From Rhizorhabdus sp049889055 (GTDB lineage Bacteria > Pseudomonadota > Alphaproteobacteria > Sphingomonadales > Sphingomonadaceae): DNA of 64,000 bases. The notes below the pieces were generated by a model. That model searched no databases, was not told the origin of the DNA, and saw only the letters and a list, made by a program, of their open reading frames with translations. How positions within the stretch are numbered: the first letter of the stretch is position 1; each line of letters begins with the position of its first letter. The stretch is taken from contig NZ_JBLTWO010000006.1 in NCBI RefSeq assembly GCF_049889055.1, positions 221,393 through 285,392 on the forward strand, read 5' to 3'. Shown here one piece after another: positions 1 through 10,736 of the stretch. Both the position numbers and the translations under genes were made by a program.

Positions 1-1103
1 TCCATCAGCGGCTGAGCACAATGATGCCCCGCGCGGATCGCCACGCCTTCCTCGTCCAATATGGTGCCGATGTCGTGGGGATGCACCCCCTCGATCGCGA
101 AGCTGACGATACCGGCCGAATCGGCGGGGCCGAACAGCCGTACGCTGTTGATCGCCGACAGCGCATCGCGCGCCTTCGCGACCAGCGCCTTTTCATGCGC
201 CTCAATCGCGTCGAGCCCGATCGCGGCGACATAGTCGATCGCGGCGTGCAGCCCGAGCGCGCCGACGATGTGCGGCGTCCCTGCCTCGAAACGCTGTGGT
301 GGCGGCGCCCAGCTGGTCGCAGCAAAGGTTACGCGGTCGATCATCGAGCCGCCGCCCTGATAAGGCGGCATCGCCTCGAGCAGCTCGCCCCGCGCCCACA
401 GCGCGCCGATGCCGGTCGGGCCGTAAAGCTTGTGCCCGGAAAAGACATAGAAGTCGCAATCGAGCGCCTGCACGTCGACCGTCATGCGCGGCACGGCCTG
501 GCAGCCGTCGATCAGTATCTTGGCGCCGACGCGGTGCGCCAGATCGGCCGCCCGACGCGCATCGAGGGTCGAGCCCAGCACGTTGGAGACATGAGCCAGC
601 GCCACCAGCCGGTGCCGATCGGTCAGCATCGCCTCGGCCGCGTCGAGGTCGATCCGGCCGTCGGCGGTCAGCGGGCAGACGTCGATCTCCACACCGGTGC
701 GCTCGCGCAGCAGCTGCCAGGGGACGATGTTCGAATGATGCTCGAGCTGCGACAGCAGAATGCGGTCGCCGGCCTTGAGCGTGGACACGCCCCAGCTTTG
801 CGCCACCAGGTTGATCGCCTCGGTGGCACCGCGCACGAAGACGATCTCATCGTTGCTGCGCGCGTTAAGGAAGCGGGCGACCCGCTGGCGCGCCGCCTCA
901 TAGGCGATCGTCATGTCGGCCGAGCGGCGATAGACGCCGCGATGGACGGTCGCATAGTCCTCGCCATAACCGCGCGCGATGGCATCGATCACCGCCTGCG
1001 GCTTCTGCGCCGTGGCAGCGGTGTCGAGATAGTGCCAGCCATCGGGGATTCCCGGAAAGTCCGCCCGGCGGCTCGTCTTGGCGATGTCGGCGATCGCGTT
1101 CAT
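1..1103 (-). CDS. sufS: Cysteine desulfurase SufS (3' end cut by window edge)
   Basis: PLP-dependent cysteine desulfurase that supplies persulfide sulfur to the cytoplasmic SufBCD scaffold. 367 residues are visible and the C-terminus lies outside the window, so roughly 40 residues of a typical ~405-residue SufS are missing. The PLP-binding lysine is K224 in SGHKLYGPTG, the cofactor-stacking histidines are in LEHHSNIVPW (121-122), and the catalytic cysteine is C362 in RAGHHCAQP, the group II (SufS) form of this loop. The ATG overlaps the sufD stop as ATGA, so translation is probably coupled. It is the distal visible gene of the minus-strand suf operon. Confidence 0.95.
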   Translation of the reverse strand, partial: MNAIADIAKTSRRADFPGIPDGWHYLDTAATAQKPQAVIDAIARGYGEDYATVHRGVYRRSADMTIAYEAARQRVARFLNARSNDEIVFVRGATEAINLVAQSWGVSTLKAGDRILLSQLEHHSNIVPWQLLRERTGVEIDVCPLTADGRIDLDAAEAMLTDRHRLVALAHVSNVLGSTLDARRAADLAHRVGAKILIDGCQAVPRMTVDVQALDCDFYVFSGHKLYGPTGIGALWARGELLEAMPPYQGGGSMIDRVTFAATSWAPPPQRFEAGTPHIVGALGLHAAIDYVAAIGLDAIEAHEKALVAKARDALSAINSVRLFGPADSAGIVSFAIEGVHPHDIGTILDEEGVAIRAGHHCAQPLM

Positions 1104-2182
1104 GCTCTCTCCTCCAGCCAGGCCTCGGCATCCGCCTGGAACGCCTCGCGCACGGCCTCGTCGCCGATCCGCGACAGCGCGTCGGCGATGAAGGCCTGGG
1201 TCAGCAGCGCGCGGGCGCGATCGGGCGTGATCCCACGCGACGTCATGTAGAACAGCGCCTGTGCATCGAGCTCGCCGACCGTGGCGCCATGCGCGCATTT
1301 CACGTCGTCGGCGAAAATCTCCAGCTCGGGCTTGAGGTTCACCGTGGCGGTGCGCTTGAGCATCAACCCGCGCAGACTCTGCTCGCCGTCGGTCTTCTGC
1401 GCATCACGCGCCACTTCGACCCGCGCCGCCATGCTGGTCGTCGCGCGATCGTCGGCGACCGCTCGCCACAGCTGGCGGCTCGTGCCCTCGGCGGCGGCAT
1501 GGTGGACCACGACAGCAGCGTCATGACGCTGCTCGCCGCGCGCCAGCAGCGCACCGCCATGTTCGGCGAAGGCGCCCGGCCCCTCGATGCGAATCTCGGC
1601 GTCGAGCCGGGTTCCCGCTCCGCCGGCACCGAGCAGCGTGGTCACGATGCTGGCCCCTGCATCCAGCCGCGCTTCGTCGCGCAGCGAGACGAAGCCGCTT
1701 TCCTGCACGACCCGGATCGCCCGCATCAGCCGCGCCGAGCGGCCCAGCGCGATGCGGGTCAGCCGGTTCGCCCAGCCGTCGCCGACATGGGTTTCGACGA
1801 TCGAGGCCTGGGCATTCTCGGCGAGCTCTATGCTGGCCGGAACATGGTTAGCCCCGCCGGTCGCCACATGGACGATCTCGATCGACGGCGCGCCCGCGAC
1901 AGCATCCCTGGCGAGGGTCAGCGTCCAGCCGGCGCCCTGCGCGAGACGGCCGAGCGGATGGGCGGACGCCGCATCGACCACGCCGATCATGACCGGGCCT
2001 GGGCTGCTGCCTTCGGCGTCATAGCGCCCGTCGACGAACAGCAGGCGCGGCCCACTGCCGATCCACAGACCGGCGACGTCCACCGCAAGCCCGCGCGCAG
2101 GCGAGGATGCCAGCGCTTCGAGCCCCGAAAGATCGGACCAGCGCCAGGCCTCGTCACGAGCAGAGGGAAGGCTCAGCGTCAT
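1100..2182 (-). CDS. sufD: Fe-S cluster assembly protein SufD
   Basis: SufD, the partner of SufB in the SufBC2D scaffold that builds Fe-S clusters; 360 aa. The C-terminal half carries the conserved SufBD beta-helix core, including LKPELEIFADDVKCAHGAT and a terminal FYMTSRGI segment. Two in-frame ATGs lie at 2188 and 2182. A strong GGGGAGGA ribosome site precedes them, and the spacing suits 2182 best (MTLSLPSARDEAW). The frame stays open upstream into the intergenic repeat, but that extension is Arg/Pro-rich and not SufD-like. The stop overlaps the sufS start. Confidence 0.93.
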   Translation of the reverse strand: MTLSLPSARDEAWRWSDLSGLEALASSPARGLAVDVAGLWIGSGPRLLFVDGRYDAEGSSPGPVMIGVVDAASAHPLGRLAQGAGWTLTLARDAVAGAPSIEIVHVATGGANHVPASIELAENAQASIVETHVGDGWANRLTRIALGRSARLMRAIRVVQESGFVSLRDEARLDAGASIVTTLLGAGGAGTRLDAEIRIEGPGAFAEHGGALLARGEQRHDAAVVVHHAAAEGTSRQLWRAVADDRATTSMAARVEVARDAQKTDGEQSLRGLMLKRTATVNLKPELEIFADDVKCAHGATVGELDAQALFYMTSRGITPDRARALLTQAFIADALSRIGDEAVREAFQADAEAWLEERA

Positions 2183-2190
2183 GCCCATTC

Positions 2191-2323
2191 CTCCCCGGAA
2201 CGGGGAGGGGAACCGGCAAAGCCGGTGGAGGGGCAGCGCAGAACCAGCCCGGCAGCGATGGACGGGAGGTCGGACGCCCCCTCCACCATCCTGCGGATGG
2301 TCCCCCTCCCCGTGCCGGGGAGG
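2191..2323 (-). repeat. Intergenic palindromic repeat element between sufC and sufD
   Basis: The gap between sufC and sufD is filled by a mosaic of palindromes: CTCCCCGGAACGGGGAG at 2191-2207, ACCGGC-AAA-GCCGGT at 2212-2226, ACCATC-CTGCG-GATGGT at 2285-2301 and CCCC-GTG-CCGGGGAGG near its end. Its two ends are near-complementary (CTCCCC near 2191, GGGGAGG near 2317-2323), so the whole unit could fold on itself. This architecture is common for mobile-like intergenic repeats in sphingomonads. The strand given is that of the operon. Copy number needs the genome. Confidence 0.7.
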
Positions 2324-2339
2324 ATCTGGATCGTCGTCG

Positions 2340-3083
<744 letters not shown>

Positions 3084-3151
3084 GGTTTGCACTCGGGTGA
3101 AAAGGAGACCGCGCTATTCGTGGTGTGCTGGATGAAGGCATTCGTCTGCAG

Positions 3152-3247
3152 CCCCTCCCCTTCAGGGGAGGGGTGATCAGACGGCGCGCCTCATCGCGAA
3201 GCTCAATCATGTGTGTGGGATAAAGCCCCTCCCCTTCAGGGGAGGGG
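3152..3247. repeat. Two copies of a 22-bp palindrome between sufB and sufC
   Basis: The perfect hairpin CCCCTCCCC-TTCA-GGGGAGGGG occurs twice, at 3152-3173 and 3226-3247, within the 186-bp sufB-sufC gap. The second copy is followed by a G-rich tail (TTGGGGTGGGG). It looks like a repetitive extragenic palindrome. As RNA it would give two very stable stem-loops inside the suf transcript, which could influence 3'-end stability or relative SufB/SufC levels; that is inference. Confidence 0.75.
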
Positions 3248-3269
3248 TTGGGGTGGGGACGGCGGTCGA

Positions 3270-4742
<1,473 letters not shown>

Positions 4743-4746
4743 GATT

Positions 4747-5151
4747 TCATGCCCTCGACAGGGTTTCGAGGCTGACGCCGCCCAGGGCGCCGCGAATGGT
4801 GTTGTTGACCACCGACCAGTGCGGCTTCACCCGACAGGCGCCTTCGAGGCTGCAGTCGTGGCGATGATCGTCGACACAGGCGGTCATCGCGATCGGGCCT
4901 TCGACCGCCTCGATGATGTCCGCCAGACTGATCGCCGCGGGATCGCGCGCCAGGCGGACGCCACCGCCGGTGCCGCGCGCCGAGACCAGCAAGCCGGCCT
5001 GGGCCAGCCGGCCCATCAGCTTCTGCGCGGTCGGCAGAGGCACGCCCGTCTCGTCCGACAGCAAGGTCGCGGTCAGCCTTTCGCCCTGCCCGTGCCGGGC
5101 GGCGGCAGACAGCATCACGACGGCATAGTCGGCAAGGCTGGACAGGCGCAT
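4747..5151 (-). CDS. Rrf2-family SUF-operon transcriptional regulator
   Basis: Winged-helix Rrf2/IscR-family regulator, 134 aa. The DNA-binding part is MRLSSLADYAVVMLSAAARH through KLMGRLAQAGLLVSARGTGG. Three cysteines in the C-terminal half (C92, C100, C106, spacing C-x7-C-x5-C) match the Fe-S ligand pattern of IscR-like sensors. As first gene of the suf operon it probably senses cluster status and autoregulates; a palindrome 18 bp upstream of its ATG is the likely operator. The family is known as the SUF-system regulator of alpha- and gammaproteobacteria; the actual ligand set is inferred. Confidence 0.9.
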   Translation of the reverse strand: MRLSSLADYAVVMLSAAARHGQGERLTATLLSDETGVPLPTAQKLMGRLAQAGLLVSARGTGGGVRLARDPAAISLADIIEAVEGPIAMTACVDDHRHDCSLEGACRVKPHWSVVNNTIRGALGGVSLETLSRA

Positions 5152-5168
5152 TGCGGGGTTTCGCTTCC

Positions 5169-5191
5169 AATCGGACTGATTCGATCCGATT
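5169..5191 (-). promoter_or_regulatory. Putative operator of the suf operon
   Basis: Perfect inverted repeat AATCGGA-N9-TCCGATT centred about 29 bp upstream of the regulator's ATG, in the only stretch of reduced GC upstream of the operon. Its position fits autoregulation by the adjacent Rrf2-type protein. No consensus was matched from memory, so the assignment rests on symmetry and position. Confidence 0.5.
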
Positions 5192-5240
5192 AGGCAGATG
5201 GGCGCTCACCCGGTTCCCGTCAAGGGAAAGTGGGGGTGAA

Positions 5241-5389
5241 CCGCCCTGCCTCTTGGGCCAGGCAGGGCGGCTCGGTCCGGCTGCTTCGGGGGCCGTACGC
5301 AGCCGGGTGGGGATCGCCCACCCTCTTTCGAGAGCGTGCAGCGGATGTACGCGGCGACGGGGTCGCTATTCCCGCAGGCAGGCATTTTT
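5241..5389 (+). other. Hairpin cluster in the suf-pyrD divergent region
   Basis: The 306-bp gap between the suf regulator and pyrD has no convincing gene but contains three stems: CCGCCCTGCCT with an 8-nt loop (5241-5270, perfect 11 bp), GGGTGGG-GATCG-CCCACCC (5305-5323) and GCGAC-GGG-GTCGC (5354-5366). A T5 run follows at 5385-5389. A 5' leader of pyrD or a small RNA are both possible, because terminators are not expected between divergent genes. No known RNA family was recognised. Confidence 0.4.
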
Positions 5390-5457
5390 AGGCGGTAGAC
5401 AGTCGCTATCGGCAAGTTGGGCATGACGCCGGCGACAGGGCGCGCTAAGCGGCCGCC

Positions 5458-6492
5458 ATGTCGCTCTACGCCGCCCTCCGCCCGCTCCTGTTCACCCTCG
5501 AAGCCGAACGCGCGCACCGGGCGACGATCCGGGCACTGCGGCTGAAGCCGCACGGCGCCCTGCCGGTCGACGATCTCCGCCTTGCCAGCACGGTCGCCGG
5601 ACTGCGCTTCCCCAATCCGGTCGGCCTCGCCGCCGGCTTCGACAAGGACGCGCAGGTCCCCGACGCCATCCTGTCGCTCGGCTTCGGCTTCGCCGAGGTC
5701 GGCACGCTCACCCCCTTCCCGCAGGCGGGCAACCCCAGCCCCCGGCTGTTCCGCCTGGTCGAGGACCGGGCGGTGATCAACCGCATGGGCTTCAACAATG
5801 GCGGCCAGGCAGCGGCATTCGAGCGGCTGCTGCGCCGCAACCACCGGCCCGGTATCGTCGGGGTGAACATCGGCGCGAACAAGGACGCCGCCGACCGCAT
5901 TGCCGACTATGCCAATGGCGTGCGTGTGATGGCCGGGGTGGCACGCTATCTGACGGTCAACATCTCTTCGCCCAACACGCCAGGGCTGCGCGCGCTGCAG
6001 GATCGCGGCGCGCTGACCGAATTGCTGGCTGCCGTGATGGAAGCCCGCCCCGCCGGCGGCCCGCCGGTCTTCCTGAAGGTCGCCCCCGATCTCGAACCCG
6101 CCGACATCGACGACATCGCCGAGATCGCAGCCGAGTTCGAGCTCGACGGGCTGATCGTGTCGAACACCACCATTTCACGCCCGCCGTTGCGCTCGCGTCA
6201 TGGGCAGGAGACCGGCGGCCTGTCGGGCGCCCCGCTGCGCGAACTGGCCGCGCGCCGGCTCGCCGACTTCCGCCGGGCGACGGGCGGCACGATGCCGCTG
6301 ATCGCCGCCGGCGGGATCGCCTCGGCCGAGGACGCCTATGCCCGCATCCGCGCGGGGGCGAGCCTCGTCCAGCTCTACTCGGCGCTCGTCTATGAAGGGC
6401 CCGGCCTTGCGCGGCGGATAAACCGGGGGCTGGCGCAACTGCTCGAGCGCGACGGCTTCGCTTCGGTCGCCGAGGCCGTCGGCCAGGGCTGA
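5458..6492 (+). CDS. pyrD: Dihydroorotate dehydrogenase (quinone), class 2
   Basis: Membrane-associated flavoenzyme oxidising dihydroorotate to orotate with quinone as acceptor, in pyrimidine synthesis; 344 aa. The short N-terminal helical segment (MSLYAALRPLLFTLEAERAH) is the class 2 membrane-binding extension. FMN/substrate motifs are GLAAGFDKDAQVP, NRMGFNNGG, NISSPNTPGLR (with the catalytic serine typical of class 2) and LIAAGGIASAEDAY. It is divergent from the suf operon and 67 bp upstream of the gamma-glutamyltransferase gene. Confidence 0.96.
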   Translation: MSLYAALRPLLFTLEAERAHRATIRALRLKPHGALPVDDLRLASTVAGLRFPNPVGLAAGFDKDAQVPDAILSLGFGFAEVGTLTPFPQAGNPSPRLFRLVEDRAVINRMGFNNGGQAAAFERLLRRNHRPGIVGVNIGANKDAADRIADYANGVRVMAGVARYLTVNISSPNTPGLRALQDRGALTELLAAVMEARPAGGPPVFLKVAPDLEPADIDDIAEIAAEFELDGLIVSNTTISRPPLRSRHGQETGGLSGAPLRELAARRLADFRRATGGTMPLIAAGGIASAEDAYARIRAGASLVQLYSALVYEGPGLARRINRGLAQLLERDGFASVAEAVGQG

Positions 6493-6559
6493 TCGCACCG
6501 TCGCCGCAGCCGCGCGCAAAGCGCTTCCGCCGGGCCTGATCCGGCTCTAAGCTCGGGCC

Positions 6560-8266
6560 ATGCTGCACCGCGCCCTCACCGCTCTCGCCGCCGTCGCGCT
6601 TCTCGTCGCGCCGGTCACCGCCGAAGCCGGCACCGTCGTGGCCGCCGAACCGCGCGCCGCCGCCGCCGGACAGGAAATCTTGCGCAAAGGCGGCAGCGCT
6701 GCCGACGCCGCCATGGCGATCATGCTTGCCCTGACCGTAACCGAACCGATGTCCTCGGGCATCGGCGGCGGCGGCTTCCTGCTTCACCATGACGGCAAGA
6801 CCGGCAAGCTGGAAACGGTCGACGGACGCGAGACCGCCCCCGCTTCGGCCGGCCATGACCGCTTCCTCGGCGCCGACGGCAAGCCGCTGCCCTATATGCA
6901 GGCGGTGCCCGGTGGCTATTCGGTCGGCATCCCCGGCAACATCGCGCTGATGGCGGAAACCCACAAACGCTGGGGCAAGCTGCCCTGGGCCAAGCTGTTC
7001 GAACCGGCGATCCGCCTGGCCGAACAGGGCTATACGCTGCTGCCCGACAACAGACCCGGCCCCTTCACGGTGCAGGGCACCCTCGCCTATCGCCTCAAGC
7101 AGTTCGAGAAACTCTGGGCCGATTTCCCCGAGGCCCGCGCCATCTACTGGAAGGATGGCCGCCCGCTCACGACCGGCGAGACGGTGCGCAATCCGGCGCT
7201 CGCCGCTACGCTGCGGACGATCGCCGCCAAGGGTCCCGACGCCTTCTACAAGGGCGAGATCGCCAACCAGATCAGCCAGGCGGTCGGCCGGTCGAAGCGC
7301 AACCCGACGACACTGACGGTCGGCGACCTCTCGGCCTATCGCGCCAAGCTGCGCGCGCCGGTCTGCGGCAGCTATCGCGGCCACCGCATCTGCGGGATGG
7401 GCCTGCCGTCGTCGGGCGCGATCACCGACCTGATGATCCTCGGCATGCTCAAGCGCTTCGACCTCGCCAAACTCGGCAAAGACTCGCCGGTCGCCTGGCA
7501 TCTGATCGGCGAAGCTATGCGGTTGGCCTATGCCGACCGCGACGCCTGGCTCGGCGATTCCGATTTCGTGAAGGTGCCGGTCGCCGGCCTGCTCGACCCG
7601 GCCTATCTCGCCGAGCGGTCGAAGCTGATCTCGCCCGACAAGACACTGGGCAGCTATCCACCCGGAACGCCGCCCGGCGCCGAGCCGCTCGCGATGACGA
7701 AAGCACCCGCCGAGCAGGGCACCACCAACTTCGTCGCTGTCGACGATCGCGGCGACATCGTCTCGATGACCTCGACGGTGGAGGGGCCGTTCGGCAGTTC
7801 GCTCGTCGCAGGCGGCTTCTTCCTCAACAACGAGCTGACCGACTTCAACGAAGATCCCTATGACAAGGGCCGTCTGGTCCCGAACCATGTCCAGCCGGGC
7901 AAGCGGCCGCTGTCGTCGATGGCGCCGACGATCGTCTATGGCAAGGACGGCAAGCCGTGGCTCGCGCTCGGCTCGGCCGGCGGGCGCACGATCATCATGC
8001 ACACGCTGAAAGCCATGATCGGGGCGATCGACTGGGGGTTGCCCGCCGACCAGGCGATCGCGCTGCCCAATATCTTCTTCCGGGGTCCCGCGCTGGTGGT
8101 CGAACGCAACAGCCCGCTCGAGGCGCTGGTGCCGGGCCTCACCCAGCTGGGCGAGACGGTCAGCGTCGGCGACATACCGTCGAAACTGACCATCTTGCAA
8201 AGCACCAAGACCGGCTGGACCGGCGCGGCCGACCCCCGCAGTCCGGGCGTCGCCCTGTCACAATAA
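6560..8266 (+). CDS. ggt: Gamma-glutamyltransferase (periplasmic)
   Basis: Ntn-hydrolase that cleaves glutathione and other gamma-glutamyl compounds; 568 aa. It has a Sec signal peptide (MLHRALTALAAVALLVAPVTAEA). The autoprocessing/catalytic threonine is T388 in EQGTTNFVAVD, which would give a large subunit of ~365 residues and a ~180-residue small subunit. The STVEGPFGSS and RPLSSMAPTIV segments match substrate-binding loops of the family. It follows pyrD by 67 bp and could share its transcript. Confidence 0.94.
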   Translation: MLHRALTALAAVALLVAPVTAEAGTVVAAEPRAAAAGQEILRKGGSAADAAMAIMLALTVTEPMSSGIGGGGFLLHHDGKTGKLETVDGRETAPASAGHDRFLGADGKPLPYMQAVPGGYSVGIPGNIALMAETHKRWGKLPWAKLFEPAIRLAEQGYTLLPDNRPGPFTVQGTLAYRLKQFEKLWADFPEARAIYWKDGRPLTTGETVRNPALAATLRTIAAKGPDAFYKGEIANQISQAVGRSKRNPTTLTVGDLSAYRAKLRAPVCGSYRGHRICGMGLPSSGAITDLMILGMLKRFDLAKLGKDSPVAWHLIGEAMRLAYADRDAWLGDSDFVKVPVAGLLDPAYLAERSKLISPDKTLGSYPPGTPPGAEPLAMTKAPAEQGTTNFVAVDDRGDIVSMTSTVEGPFGSSLVAGGFFLNNELTDFNEDPYDKGRLVPNHVQPGKRPLSSMAPTIVYGKDGKPWLALGSAGGRTIIMHTLKAMIGAIDWGLPADQAIALPNIFFRGPALVVERNSPLEALVPGLTQLGETVSVGDIPSKLTILQSTKTGWTGAADPRSPGVALSQ

Positions 8267-8345
8267 GCCGCAGGAAGCGGGTGCAAAGGCCGATTTCGGC
8301 GTTATACCCCGCTTCAGAGCGGCCAGATCCGCGGGGGCAGGAGAG

Positions 8346-10124
8346 ATGATGCGTAGCTTCGAGCGTTTTCCCAACCTCGTCACCATGTTCTTCACGCGCG
8401 CGGCGGAGAAGGGCGACGCGCCTTTCCTGTGGGCCAAGGAAGGCGGCCAATGGCAGGCGCTGAGCTGGGGCGAGGTCGCCCGGCGCGTCGCCTCGCTCGC
8501 CGCCGTTTTGCGCGCGCAGGGCCTGAAGGACGGGGACCGTGTCGTCCTCGTCTCCGAGAACCGCCCCGAATTCTGCATCGCCGACCTGGCGATCATGGCC
8601 GCCGGCTGCGTCACCGTGCCGACCTACACGACTAACACCGAGCGCGATCACACCCATATCTTGGAGAATAGCGGCGCCCGCGCGGCGATCGTGTCGACCG
8701 CGAAGCTGGCGCAGATGCTGCTGCCGGCGATCGTGCGCTCATCGACCTGCGAATTCCTGATCGGCATGGAGCCGATGCCGCAGACCGCCGTCCGCACGCT
8801 CGACTTCGCCACGCTCGCGGGCGATCCAGCGGCCGATGTGCAGGCCGCCGCCGCCCGGGCCCTCGACATGCGGCGGGAGGATCTGGCGTGCCTGATCTAC
8901 ACCAGCGGCACCGGCGGGGCGCCTCGCGGGGTGCGTCAGCATCACGGCGCGATCCTGTGCAATGTCGAAGGGTGCCTGGACATCCTCCAGACCGATTTCG
9001 GCTGGGGCGATGAGGTGTTCCTCTCCTTCCTGCCGCTCAGCCACGCCTATGAACATTCGGGTGGGCAGTTTCTGCCGATCGGGCTGGGTGGGCAGATCTA
9101 TTATGCCGAGGGACTGGAGAAGCTCGCCGCCAATATCGAGGAGGTGCGGCCAACAATCATGGTCGTGGTCCCGCGCCTGTTCGAGATGCTGCGCGCGCGC
9201 CTGATCAAGGCAGTCGAGAAACAGGGCGGGATCGGCAAGAAGCTGCTCGACAAGGCGCTCGAACTCGGCACGCGCGAGAAGCTGCGCCTGACCGACTATC
9301 CCTATAAGCTCGCCATCGATGCTCTGCTGAAACCGAAGGTTCAGAAGCGGTTCGGCGGCCGGATCAAGGCGCTGGTGTCGGGCGGTGCGCCGCTCAACCC
9401 CGAGGTCGGGCAGTTCTTCTCCTCGCTCGGGCTGACCCTTCTTCAGGGCTATGGCCAGACCGAATCCGGCCCGGTGGTCTCCTGCAACCGGCCGAAGGTC
9501 GGGATCAAGCTCGACACGGTCGGCCCCCCGATGAAGGGCGTCGAGGTCAGGATTGCCGAGGATGGCGAGATATTGATCCGGGGCGAGCTGGTGATGGCCG
9601 GCTACTGGCGCAACGAGGCCGAGACCGAGCGCGTGTTGAAGGACGGATGGCTGCATTCGGGCGATGTCGGCCATCTCGACGAGAAGGGCCGCCTCAAGAT
9701 CACCGACCGCAAGAAGGATCTGATCGTCAACGACAAGGGCGACAATGTCGCGCCGCAGAAGCTGGAAGGCATGCTGACGCTCCAGCCCGAGATCGCCCAG
9801 GCGATGGTCTCGGGCGACCGCCGCCCCTATATCGTCGGCCTGATCGTCCCCGACCAGGAATGGCTGGCCGGCTGGGCCGCCGAGCGCGGCCTGTCGCCTG
9901 AGCTCGCCAAGCTGCGCGACAACCCCGAACTGCACCGCGCGCTGATGGCGGCGGTCGACCGGGTCAATGTCGACCTGTCGGTGATCGAGAAGGTCCGCCG
10001 CATCGTCATCGCCGACGAGCCCTTCTCGATCGCGAACCAGCAGATGACCCCATCGCTCAAGAACCGCCGCCACGCGATCCGGGCGATCTATGGGGAACGG
10101 CTCGACGCGCTCTATCGGGCATGA
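8346..10124 (+). CDS. AMP-dependent long-chain fatty-acid-CoA ligase
   Basis: Adenylate-forming acyl-CoA synthetase, 592 aa. Motifs in order: the P-loop-like LIYTSGTGGAPRGV, GYGQTESGP (A5), HSGDVGHLDEKGRLKITDRK (A7/A8) and a C-terminal MTPSLKNRRHAI segment with the lysine expected in long-chain enzymes. The A3 motif reads TSGTGG-PRGV instead of the usual TSGTTG-PKGV. It resembles the FAA1/FadD15-like bacterial long-chain group more than E. coli FadD. Probably cytoplasmic and involved in fatty-acid activation; substrate length is not determinable. ATG codons at 8346 and 8349 are both possible. Confidence 0.88.
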   Translation: MMRSFERFPNLVTMFFTRAAEKGDAPFLWAKEGGQWQALSWGEVARRVASLAAVLRAQGLKDGDRVVLVSENRPEFCIADLAIMAAGCVTVPTYTTNTERDHTHILENSGARAAIVSTAKLAQMLLPAIVRSSTCEFLIGMEPMPQTAVRTLDFATLAGDPAADVQAAAARALDMRREDLACLIYTSGTGGAPRGVRQHHGAILCNVEGCLDILQTDFGWGDEVFLSFLPLSHAYEHSGGQFLPIGLGGQIYYAEGLEKLAANIEEVRPTIMVVVPRLFEMLRARLIKAVEKQGGIGKKLLDKALELGTREKLRLTDYPYKLAIDALLKPKVQKRFGGRIKALVSGGAPLNPEVGQFFSSLGLTLLQGYGQTESGPVVSCNRPKVGIKLDTVGPPMKGVEVRIAEDGEILIRGELVMAGYWRNEAETERVLKDGWLHSGDVGHLDEKGRLKITDRKKDLIVNDKGDNVAPQKLEGMLTLQPEIAQAMVSGDRRPYIVGLIVPDQEWLAGWAAERGLSPELAKLRDNPELHRALMAAVDRVNVDLSVIEKVRRIVIADEPFSIANQQMTPSLKNRRHAIRAIYGERLDALYRA

Positions 10125-10171
10125 GTCGCTTCGGACGGGACCCGATACGGCCTCCCGCAGGGCGAGCAGCG

Positions 10172-10592
10172 TCAGTGCGTCCGATCGAGCGTCAGCCGCT
10201 CGAAATACCAGCGTCGCTGCGCGGCGCTGGCACCATCAACAGTGTTGACCCGCCTGGGCACGGCACCACCTTCATAGCGAATTGACCGGCCATCGCGGTC
10301 ATGGCCACTGACGATGATGGGCAGGGTGTACCATGATGACCCGGCCGCGCCTTCCGTCCTGCCCTGCAGCAGATTTGGGAGAATCGTCAGGTGGATGGTG
10401 GGAGACCGGTGGCAGGCCCGAACGCGCTTCGGAAATGTCGGCACCAGCATGGTGGGACGGAGGTGGCGGTTCCGTCCGCCCGCTATCGATGGCGGGGGCC
10501 GTCGTGGCATTGTTCACGCCTGCGGTCTCTCGATCGTTGCAACCGACGAGCAGCAGAACCGGCAGGATAGAAGAAATGCCGAGCTTATGCAT
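10172..10592 (-). pseudogene. Decayed small lipoprotein gene
   Basis: The 612-bp gap between the acyl-CoA ligase and the DUF4272 gene contains a broken minus-strand gene. From 10592 the frame starts with a convincing lipoprotein signal (MHKLGISSILPVLLLVGC, lipobox LVGC), then runs into low-complexity Pro/His sequence and stops at 10299. A different frame ending at 10172 encodes a domain-like C-terminus (GAAGSSWYTLPIIVSGHDRD followed by RRVNTVDGASAAQRRWYFER). That tail resembles the end of a family of sphingomonad lipoproteins with a final R-R-V-N-D-V-x-G-A-T-x-x-Q-R-x-W motif. A frameshift plus loss of the central domain explains both halves. Confidence 0.5.
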
Positions 10593-10736
10593 GGCGGCAT
10601 AACTGACTGCGGATCGGCAGCGTTTCCCATGCCGCGAGCCATTTTCAACAAGAAGGTCGGGGAATCACCTCTCCCATCTGGAATAAACTCGTGATGGCGT
10701 TATCGTTCTTCCTATGTTCCGATTCGGAGGGCAACT

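Noticed and set aside
8739..10073. 444-residue minus-strand frame opposite the acyl-CoA ligase
   Set aside because: Antisense shadow; the plus-strand product has all adenylate-forming motifs.
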